This document shows, piece by piece, positions 1-4,871 of a DNA stretch of 10,562 nt. The translations under genes were made by a program, and so were the position numbers. Source of the stretch: Spartobacteria bacterium (GTDB lineage: Bacteria > Verrucomicrobiota > Verrucomicrobiia > Chthoniobacterales > Chthoniobacteraceae); the NCBI GenBank assembly GCA_025355595.1, contig JANXZI010000364.1, forward strand, positions 1 through 10,562. Reading direction: 5' to 3'. Below the pieces are notes generated by a model. It worked only from the letters and a program-made list of their open reading frames with translations, ran no database searches and was not told the DNA's origin. Position 1 is the stretch's first letter; each line of letters starts with the position of its first letter.

Positions 1-1
1 T

Positions 2-514
2 GGCACCGTCGTCACGGGCCGTGTCGAGCGCGGCATCCTCAAAAAGATGGAGGAAATCGAAATCATCGGCATCCGCGACACGCAGAAGACGACCGTCACG
101 GACATCGAAATGTTCCGCAAGCTCCTCGACGAGGCGCGCGCAGGTGACAACGTGGGCGTGCTGCTCCGCGGCATCAAGCGGACCGACGTCGAGCGCGGCC
201 AGGTGCTCGCCAAGGTCGGCTCTGTGAAGCCGCACAAGAAGTTCAAGGCCGAGATCTACGTCCTCTCCAAGGACGAGGGTGGCCGTCACACGCCGTTCTT
301 CTCGAACTACCGCCCGCAATTCTATTTCCGCACCACGGATGTGACCGGCTCGGTCACGCTGCCCGCTGGCGTCGAAATGGTCATGCCGGGTGACAACGTG
401 AGCATCGAAGTCGAACTCAGTTGCCCCGTGGCGATGGAGAAGACGATGCGCTTCGCCATCCGCGAGGGCGGCAAGACCGTCGGCGCAGGCCGCGTCACCG
501 ACATCGTCGCCTAA
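2..514 (+). CDS. tuf: Elongation factor Tu, C-terminal 170 residues (5' truncated by window edge)
   Basis: EF-Tu carries aminoacyl-tRNA to the ribosomal A site as a GTP complex in the cytoplasm. The reading frame is open from base 2 and ends at TAA 512-514. The 170 visible residues cover domain II from GTVVTGRVERG and all of domain III. They include LLRGIKR, RGQVLAK, the very conserved LSKDEGGRHTPFF, YRPQFYFRTTDVTG and the terminal FAIREGGKTVGAG. The full protein is normally about 395 residues, so the GTPase domain lies upstream of the window. The gene is followed by a hairpin and then tRNA-Trp and secE, a widely conserved neighbourhood. Nothing is unusual in the visible part. Identification is essentially certain. 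Whether this is the only tuf copy cannot be told. Confidence 0.98.
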   Translation, partial: GTVVTGRVERGILKKMEEIEIIGIRDTQKTTVTDIEMFRKLLDEARAGDNVGVLLRGIKRTDVERGQVLAKVGSVKPHKKFKAEIYVLSKDEGGRHTPFFSNYRPQFYFRTTDVTGSVTLPAGVEMVMPGDNVSIEVELSCPVAMEKTMRFAIREGGKTVGAGRVTDIVA

Positions 515-535
515 CGAAACCATTTGCCGATTCAT

Positions 536-569
536 GCGCGGGGTGGAGATTCCCTCCACCTCGCGCTTT
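536..569 (+). terminator. GC-rich hairpin after tuf, terminator-like with a short T tract
   Basis: A 13-base stem pairs 536-548 with 554-566 (one G-T pair) around the 5-base loop ATTCC. Only TTTC follows. The stem is strong but the T tract is weak, so it may terminate only partly, attenuate, or serve as a processing or 3'-stabilising structure. It lies 22 bases after the tuf stop and ends 14 bases before the first base of tRNA-Trp. That leaves almost no room for a separate promoter between hairpin and tRNA. Confidence 0.65.
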
Positions 570-580
570 CGGCTAGAGAT

Positions 581-656
581 ACGGCGGTAACTCAATTGGT
601 AGAGTAGCGGTCTCCAAAACCGCCTGTTGGGGGTTCGAGTCCCTCCCGCCGTGCCA
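581..656 (+). tRNA. trnW: tRNA-Trp (anticodon CCA), 3' CCA encoded
   Basis: The cloverleaf folds completely. Acceptor 581-587 pairs with 646-652, D stem 590-593 with 602-605, anticodon stem 607-611 with 619-623, and T stem 629-633 with 641-645 around TTCGAGT. The anticodon CCA is at 614-616 in the loop CTCCAAA. The discriminator is G653, as expected for bacterial tRNA-Trp, and CCA 654-656 is encoded. It lies between tuf and secE, where tRNA-Trp is found in many bacteria. The secE start is only 19 bases downstream, so it is probably co-transcribed and released by RNase P and 3' processing. Confidence 0.98.
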
Positions 657-675
657 CCCAGACAGCCAAAAGCCC

Positions 676-888
676 ATGTTCGCAAAAACAAGCAATTTCA
701 TCCGCGAGGTTAAGACCGAGCTCCAAAAGGCGACGTGGCCTTGGGACCCGAAGGAAAAAGCCTTCGGGGCCAAGTATAAGGAACTCATTGATTCGACCAT
801 CGTGGTCATCATCGCGATGCTCCTGCTCGCGGCATTCGTCACCGTGTTCGACTTTGCGCTCATGCAGGTCAGTCGCATGCTTTTCTAA
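676..888 (+). CDS. secE: Preprotein translocase subunit SecE
   Basis: SecE is the small essential membrane subunit of the SecYEG translocon and clamps the two halves of SecY. The 70-residue product is the short single-span type. An N-terminal amphipathic region carries the family signature VKTELQKATWP (about residues 12-22). One hydrophobic segment at about residues 38-60 (STIVVIIAMLLLAAFVTVF) follows, with a short tail. The ATG is 19 bases after the encoded CCA of tRNA-Trp and has no Shine-Dalgarno sequence; AGCCC directly precedes it. nusG follows after 10 bases, so the two are surely co-transcribed, matching the near-universal secE-nusG pair. Residues 23-30 (WDPKEKAF) extend the usual spacing between the TWP motif and the membrane span slightly. 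Confidence 0.96.
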   Translation: MFAKTSNFIREVKTELQKATWPWDPKEKAFGAKYKELIDSTIVVIIAMLLLAAFVTVFDFALMQVSRMLF

Positions 889-898
889 GATTTTACCC

Positions 899-1468
899 AT
901 GACCGAAGAACAGAAACGAAAGCAATGGTTTGTAGTGCATGTTCTTTCCGGACAGGAACGGAAAGTCCACGACAACCTCGTGAAGCGCGTGAAGACCGAG
1001 GAGATGGCCGACTTTGTCTATGAAGTCCTGCTGCCCACGGAGCGTGTCTCCGAGGTGAAGCGAGGCAAGAAGACCGAGACGACACGCAAATTTTTCCCCG
1101 GCTACATCGTGATGAACATGTGGCTGATTGATGAGAATAAGCAACTTGTGGACAAGACGTGGTATTTCATCAAGGAAACCACCGGCGTGCTCGGTTTTGC
1201 CGGCACGAAGGATCGCCCGATCCCGATGATGCAAAAGGAAGTGGACGCCATGCTCGCCCAGGTCCGCGCCAGTGAGGAAAAAGCGCGCCCGAAGGTCGAG
1301 TTCACGGTCGGCGAGATCGTGAAGGTCGCCGATGGTCCGTTCCAGAATCAGACTGGCGTCGTCGAGGAGATCGATCCCGAGCGCGGCAAACTGCGCGTCA
1401 GCGTCAGCATCTTCGGACGCGAGACCCCTGTGGACCTCGAATACTGGCAGGTCGAACGCAACGCATGA
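899..1468 (+). CDS. nusG: Transcription termination/antitermination factor NusG
   Basis: NusG binds the RNA polymerase clamp, increases processivity, and links polymerase to Rho or to the leading ribosome. The 189-residue product begins with the NGN domain (WFVVHVLSGQERKV at residues 10-23, and RKFFPGYIVMNM at 63-74). A linker leads to a C-terminal KOW domain at about 136-189 (FTVGEIVKVADGPFQNQTG, then VSIFGRETPVDLEYWQVE). Length is close to the E. coli protein (181). The ATG at 899 was chosen because it gives the normal N-terminus; the frame is open further upstream, overlapping secE, but encodes nothing NusG-like. The start is preceded by TTTTACCC with no Shine-Dalgarno. It stands 10 bases after secE and is followed by an inverted heptad repeat and rplK. 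Confidence 0.97.
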   Translation: MTEEQKRKQWFVVHVLSGQERKVHDNLVKRVKTEEMADFVYEVLLPTERVSEVKRGKKTETTRKFFPGYIVMNMWLIDENKQLVDKTWYFIKETTGVLGFAGTKDRPIPMMQKEVDAMLAQVRASEEKARPKVEFTVGEIVKVADGPFQNQTGVVEEIDPERGKLRVSVSIFGRETPVDLEYWQVERNA

Positions 1469-1473
1469 CGGCA

Positions 1474-1593
1474 AAGTTGAGAGTTGAAAGTTGAGCGTTG
1501 AGAGGTTTAGACCGCACCCCTCGCACAGCTCGCAGCCCGCTCTCCACGCCTGATTTTTCAAACTCTCAACTCTCCACACTCAACTCTCAACTT
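1474..1593 (+). repeat. Inverted heptad (TTGAGAG) repeat between nusG and rplK
   Basis: The left arm (1474-1506) is four consecutive 7-base units of the TTGAGAG type: TTGAGAG, TTGAAAG, TTGAGCG, TTGAGAG. The right arm (1561-1593) holds the complementary AACTCTC type units. Aligning one arm with the reverse complement of the other gives 28 identities over 33 positions. They enclose a 54-base spacer (1507-1560) with no recognisable gene. The right arm stops 5 bases before the rplK ATG. A 7-base period cannot be a codon pattern. A second copy of the same design stands before rbfA at 7118-7198. Confidence 0.9.
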
Positions 1594-1598
1594 ACCCA

Positions 1599-2024
1599 AT
1601 GGCTAAAGAAATCGTCGGATCCATCAAACTTCAAATCCCGGCCGGTGCGGCCAATCCCGCACCGCCGATCGGCCCCGCGCTCGGTCAGCAGGGCGTGAAC
1701 ATCATGGCCTTCTGCAAGGAGTTCAACGCACGCACGGCCAAGCAATCGGGAGACATCCTTCCGGTCGTCATCACTGTCTTTAAGGATAAGAGCTTCACCT
1801 TCATCACCAAGCAGCCGCCGGCCAGCTCGATGATCAAAAAGGCGCTGAACCTCGCGAGCGGCTCGAAGGAGCCGAACAAGATTAAAGTCGGCAAGCTCAC
1901 GAAAAAGCAGGTCGAGGAGATCGCCAAGCGCAAGATGCCCGACTTGAACGCCCGCAACATGCCAGCCGCGATGAAGATTATCGCCGGCACCGCGCGCCAG
2001 ATGGGCGTGGATGTAGAGGCATAG
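1599..2024 (+). CDS. rplK: 50S ribosomal protein L11
   Basis: L11 binds 23S rRNA at the GTPase-associated centre and is contacted by EF-G, release factors and RelA. The 141-residue product has the family's exact length. The N-terminal domain contains LQIPAGAANPAPPIGPALGQ (residues 11-30) and FCKEFNART, and SFTFITKQPPA leads to the C-terminal rRNA-binding domain. That domain contains GSKEPNKIKVGKLT, MPDLNA and IAGTARQMGV. The ATG follows ACCCA and a heptad repeat, with no Shine-Dalgarno. A strong terminator at 2082-2119 ends the operon directly after this gene. That is odd, because rplK is almost always followed by rplA and then rplJ-rplL-rpoBC, none of which is in the window. Confidence 0.98.
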   Translation: MAKEIVGSIKLQIPAGAANPAPPIGPALGQQGVNIMAFCKEFNARTAKQSGDILPVVITVFKDKSFTFITKQPPASSMIKKALNLASGSKEPNKIKVGKLTKKQVEEIAKRKMPDLNARNMPAAMKIIAGTARQMGVDVEA

Positions 2025-2081
2025 TTCAAACGCGGAACGCGGCGCGCGGAAAGGCTCGCAGCCGAGTTTGCAGAAAATTCA

Positions 2082-2119
2082 GAAACGGGGCGAGCGAAAG
2101 TCCGCCCCGTTTCGTTTTT
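2082..2119 (+). terminator. Intrinsic terminator after rplK
   Basis: A perfect 11-base stem (2082-2092, GAAACGGGGCG, with 2103-2113) encloses a 10-base loop and is followed by GTTTTT. It lies 57 bases after the rplK stop and forms a classical Rho-independent terminator for the tuf/secE/nusG/rplK transcript. The stem's A-rich start and T-rich end could also serve leftward transcription from the minus-strand gene at 2547-2993. Confidence 0.9.
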
Positions 2120-2262
2120 CGGCGGGCTAATTGGCGGGATGGCAGTCTCCGGCAGGGTAAGAAATGTTCAGGAGTCCGCCTGCGCAGTCGCCGCCGGCAG
2201 GAAGAGTTTCGCTTTGAAACGGAACTTATTGAGCCTCGTGCAATAGGGTGACGGGTGTGGGC

Positions 2263-2465
2263 CAACCCGGAGGGTTGCCGAAATTAGCCGGTGGTGAAAC
2301 CACCGGATCACGGATTTCCAAAGGCAACCGCCCGGCAGGGGCGACGGAAACTTGATGAACACACGTGTCCAGCGCCCTTGCCGGGGCGCATGATCTTTTT
2401 CCGCACGATCCGGTGGCGTTCGCTGCGCTCGACCACCGGCTAATTTTCATCAGCCCTCCGGGCTG
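2263..2465. repeat. REP/BIME-like mosaic element with inverted hairpin ends
   Basis: The element has two related ends in inverted orientation. The left end has hairpin CAACCC-GGA-GGGTTG (2263-2277), then AATTAGCCGGTGGT leading into a perfect 8-bp hairpin (2288-2295 with 2299-2306, loop GAA). The right end has CCGGTGG...CCACCGG (2410-2416 with 2433-2439), then GGCTAATTTTCATCA, then hairpin CAGCCC-TCC-GGGCTG (2451-2465). Its reverse complement repeats the left end. Between them are two more hairpins: CGCCC-GGCAG-GGGCG (2329-2343), and GCGCCC-N6-GGGCGC (2372-2389), the latter followed by ATGATCTTTTT. No open frame in it looks like a protein. The design fits repetitive extragenic palindromes mobilised in trans by Y1 (RAYT-type) transposases. 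That relation is inferred from structure, and no transposase is in the window. Confidence 0.7.
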
Positions 2466-2546
2466 TCACTCAAATGCGCGAGCCTCAATAGAAGCGGGCT
2501 TGACCATGATTGCTTGGTATCACTAATCGGAAGCTGACTCCTGTCT

Positions 2547-2993
2547 TCACACTCGGCGGACTGCTGACAGTTGCAAAAATGCCTGCTGAAGCGCCGCGTA
2601 GCGAGCACGGACATCGCCATAATACTGCGGGTCAACGCCGAACCTCGCCCAATGTTCGACGATGTATCCGCAAATGCCTGCAAGCTCGGTGGCAACCGGT
2701 GCCATCTCCGGCGCTTCTTGCTGCAACCGAAGCCTCAGTGTGCCCGCGAAGCCCGGAATGAACTCACCCTGCAGATGGCCGGCATCGAGGCCCCGGATGA
2801 ACTGAATCGCTGCGCGGACGTAATAGCGAAATGCAACGGGTCCCATCCACAGCAAGTCGCCCTCGTAGTAACTCGGATGCTCTCGAAACAGCGCGACAGC
2901 CTCATGGAGGCTTTTGCCGAGGTAATGCTCGCAGGCGACTCGGCCATCTAAGTCGTCGTAAGGGCAAATCTCTCGGCGCGTCGGGAGTGACAT
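2547..2993 (-). CDS. Hypothetical protein, 148 aa, family not recognised
   Basis: I do not recognise this protein with confidence. It is soluble, with no signal peptide or membrane span. The N-terminal half has two cysteines (C10 in REICPYDDLDG and C21 in ACEHYLG) and an aromatic stretch HPSYYEGDLLWMGPVAFRYY (residues 39-58). The C-terminal half appears helical (ELAGICGYIVEHWARFGVDP; RARYAALQQAFLQL). Composition and hydrophobic spacing look like a real folded protein, whereas the overlapping forward frames look like shadows. The ATG at 2993 is preceded by TACGCCC, matching the CCC-ATG context of secE, nusG and rbfA. It reads leftward, converging on rplK and diverging from nusA, as a lone gene in a repeat-bearing island. 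An immunity-like or other small accessory protein is possible but unsupported. Confidence 0.65.
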   Translation of the reverse strand: MSLPTRREICPYDDLDGRVACEHYLGKSLHEAVALFREHPSYYEGDLLWMGPVAFRYYVRAAIQFIRGLDAGHLQGEFIPGFAGTLRLRLQQEAPEMAPVATELAGICGYIVEHWARFGVDPQYYGDVRARYAALQQAFLQLSAVRRV

Positions 2994-3463
2994 GGGCGTA
3001 GAGCGGCCTAACGACTGATTCCACGACTCGCGAATTTCGCGAGCGGCATAGTTGGCAGAGATGGATGGGGTTTCTTTCTGTTGGAGGGAGAAATGCAGGG
3101 AGAACCGCTTGCATTGAGGTCGTTTAGCGGCAAAAAAAATCGAGGTCTAGTTTTTGGCGTGAAGAAGTTCCAATCGCAGAGCTGAGGCTTCCCGCTACAC
3201 GACTGGCTTCATCATGAAAGTTGGCGAAGTTTTTCCAAAACCTCTCCGATGAGTGGCGCGGGAAGCATCTGAGCTATGCAATGTACGCGCACGCGAGCGG
3301 GGCACCCACTTGTGACTCGCAGGAGGTGGTGGGTCACACGAAAGCGGAGAAGCGGAGGCGCTGCGCCCGGTATCCGCGGCCCGCCGGAGGCGGTGGTGGT
3401 GGCGGAAAGTGCGGGCGCGCACGGGGCAGGGCGAGGGGCACGAAAAGAGTGCAAACGCATTTC
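2994..3463. other. About 470 bp without a recognisable gene
   Basis: Between the minus-strand gene and the nusA promoter no frame on either strand gives a convincing protein. In particular no RimP, which usually precedes NusA, is encoded. The segment contains a palindrome (3027-3043), an A/T-rich patch around 3129-3157 with runs AAAAAAAA and TTTTT, and a G-rich low-complexity patch around 3385-3435. It probably also carries the promoter of the leftward gene, but no clear -35/-10 pair was found for it. Confidence 0.6.
3027..3043. repeat. Perfect 8-bp palindrome CTCGCGAA-T-TTCGCGAG
   Basis: Bases 3027-3034 and 3036-3043 are exact reverse complements about one central T. It sits 34 bases upstream of the minus-strand gene's start codon. 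It could be an operator for that gene or part of a dispersed repeat. Nothing in the window decides between these. Confidence 0.55.
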
Positions 3464-3492
3464 TTGACGCATGTGAATTCTCTCCCTACCTT
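3464..3492 (+). promoter_or_regulatory. Sigma-70-type promoter of the nusA operon
   Basis: TTGACG (3464-3469) is five-sixths of the -35 consensus. TACCTT (3487-3492) keeps the key T, A and final T of the -10 box, and the spacer is exactly 17 bases. Predicted initiation is near 3498-3500. That gives a leader of about 80 bases containing the attenuator-like hairpin at 3522-3549 before the nusA ATG at 3582. This is the best-matching promoter in the window and the only one on this side of nusA. Confidence 0.7.
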
Positions 3493-3521
3493 CCGCCGAT
3501 TCAACACAGACCCGGTCACTC

Positions 3522-3549
3522 AAAAGTGGGTTCACAGCCCACTTTTTTT
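3522..3549 (+). terminator. Attenuator-like terminator in the nusA leader
   Basis: AAAAGTGGG (3522-3530) pairs perfectly with CCCACTTTT (3538-3546) around TTCACAG, and the T tract runs to 3549. This is a complete intrinsic terminator placed downstream of the promoter at 3464-3492 and 33 bases before nusA. It would therefore act as premature termination in the leader. Its GTGGG...CCCAC stem with a T run resembles, from memory, the leader terminators described in front of rimP-nusA operons (Rfam rimP-leader). NusA promotes pausing and hairpin termination, so autoregulation is plausible. Alternatively it terminates incoming transcription. Confidence 0.75.
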
Positions 3550-3558
3550 GTTCCCGGC

Positions 3559-3585
3559 ATGAATCCATTTCCAGCACAGACATGA
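3559..3585 (+). other. 8-codon leader ORF overlapping the nusA start (ATGA)
   Basis: An ATG at 3559 opens an eight-codon frame, MNPFPAQT. Its TGA (3583-3585) overlaps the nusA ATG (3582-3584) as ATGA, the arrangement used for translational coupling. It lies right after the attenuator hairpin. There is no Shine-Dalgarno before it, and a chance occurrence is quite possible. Confidence 0.3.
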
Positions 3586-4835
3586 ACGCCGAATTTATCG
3601 CGATGATCGAGTACCTCGAGAAGGAGAAGGGCATCAAAAGAGATGTCCTGATCGAGGCTGTACAGAGCGCGCTCCTGAGCGCCGCCAAGAAGTCGGTCGA
3701 GGCCGGGAGGAATCTCGAAGTCGTCATGGATCCGAAGACGGGATCCATCCAGGCGCGGGCGCAGCTCGTGGTCGTGGAAAAGGTGGCGAACAAGCACGAC
3801 GAGATCGCACTTTCCAAGGCGAAAGTCGCGAAGCCCGACGTGAAGCTGGGCGAGGAAGTCTGGGTGGATGTGACGCCGCGCGACCTCGGACGCATCGGCG
3901 CGCAGACGGCGCGGCAGGCCATCATGCAGCGCATCCGGCAGGCGGAAAAGCAGATGATTTACGATGAGTTCCGCGACCGCGCGGGGGAGATCGTGTCGGG
4001 CATCGTGCGGCGTTTTGAGCGGCAGGATGTGATGATTGATCTCGGAAAATTCGAGGCCGTGATGCCGAACCGTGAGCGCGTGCAGACGGAGGACTACGCC
4101 ATCGGCGATCGCGTCCGCGCGTATGTCGTCGCGGTGGAGAACACGGCGCGCGGCCCGGAGATCATCCTGTCGCGCAGCCATCCGAATTTCGTGCGGCGTC
4201 TCTTTGAAACCGAAGTCGCGGAGATCGGCGATCGCACGGTGGAGATCAAGGCCATCGCCCGCGAGGCGGGCTTCCGCACGAAGGTCGCGGTCTTCAGCGC
4301 AAATGAGAAGGTGGACCCGGTCGGCGCGTGCGTCGGCATGAAGGGTGCGCGCGTGAAAAATATCGTCCGCGAACTGAACAATGAGAAGGTGGACATCATC
4401 CGCTGGTCTTCCGATGTGAAGGAACTCGTGCAGGAGGCGCTGAAGCCCGCGAAGCTCAAGAGCGTGACTTTGAACGAAGCGAAGAAGTGCGTCGAAGTCC
4501 GCGTGGACAACGACCAACTCTCGCTCGCCATCGGCAAGCGCGGGCAGAATGCGCGGCTCACCGCGCGCCTGTGCGGCTGGGAGATCAACATTGAGGAGGA
4601 CATGTCGGCGAAGAAGGCGTTTGACGACAATGTCTCCGGTGCCGCGAAGCAGCTCATGGCCGGCCTCGGCATCAATGAGGAAGTCGCGCAGAAGCTGGTC
4701 GGCGTCGGCATGAACGCCATCGAAGTCGTCGCAGATGTCTCAGCCCAGGACATCGTGGATGCGACCGGAATTGACCTCGCGGACGCCGAGGGAATTATCA
4801 ACAAGGCCAAAAACGCCACCGTGGCTTCACAATAG
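3582..4835 (+). CDS. nusA: Transcription termination/antitermination protein NusA
   Basis: NusA binds RNA polymerase and nascent RNA and modulates pausing, termination and rRNA antitermination. The 417-residue protein starts with the polymerase-binding N-terminal domain (IAMIEYLEKEKGIKRDVLIE). The S1 domain begins near residue 133 (GEIVSGIVRRFERQDVMIDLG), and SRSHPNFVRRLFE follows. KH1 has VGACVGMKGARVKNIV (247-262) and KH2 has AIGKRGQNARLT (GKRGQN 318-323). From about 356 there is one helix-hairpin-helix-like segment (AKQLMAGLGINEEVAQKLVG) in place of the two acidic repeats of the 495-residue E. coli protein. The ATG at 3582 gives the standard N-terminus and has no Shine-Dalgarno. infB follows after 36 bases. 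The normal upstream neighbour rimP is absent. Confidence 0.97.
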   Translation: MNAEFIAMIEYLEKEKGIKRDVLIEAVQSALLSAAKKSVEAGRNLEVVMDPKTGSIQARAQLVVVEKVANKHDEIALSKAKVAKPDVKLGEEVWVDVTPRDLGRIGAQTARQAIMQRIRQAEKQMIYDEFRDRAGEIVSGIVRRFERQDVMIDLGKFEAVMPNRERVQTEDYAIGDRVRAYVVAVENTARGPEIILSRSHPNFVRRLFETEVAEIGDRTVEIKAIAREAGFRTKVAVFSANEKVDPVGACVGMKGARVKNIVRELNNEKVDIIRWSSDVKELVQEALKPAKLKSVTLNEAKKCVEVRVDNDQLSLAIGKRGQNARLTARLCGWEINIEEDMSAKKAFDDNVSGAAKQLMAGLGINEEVAQKLVGVGMNAIEVVADVSAQDIVDATGIDLADAEGIINKAKNATVASQ

Positions 4836-4871
4836 GTGAAGCCATGAATACCCAGGAAAACATTTCGATTC

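Noticed and set aside
1507..1560. Small RNA or leader peptide in the spacer of the heptad repeat before rplK
   Set aside because: No start codon with a sensible frame, no internal structure and no promoter could be identified.
2498..2526. Possible rightward promoter TTGACC with 17-base spacing
   Set aside because: The -10 position reads CTAATC and no forward gene follows; probably chance.
2571..2951. 126-codon forward frame in the accessory island
   Set aside because: It lies opposite the 148-aa minus-strand gene, whose composition is more protein-like and whose start context fits the neighbours.
3006..3057. Integron attC-like site (GCCTAAC ... GTTGGCA around a palindrome)
   Set aside because: The second core box departs from GTTRRRY at two positions, there is no paired L box, and no integrase or cassette array is present.
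3221..3562. 113-codon forward frame upstream of nusA
   Set aside because: It runs through the promoter and attenuator, contains a glycine run from G-rich DNA and shows no protein-like pattern.
3516..4517. 333-codon minus-strand frame opposite nusA
   Set aside because: His/Asp/Leu/Arg-rich shadow of nusA with no motif.
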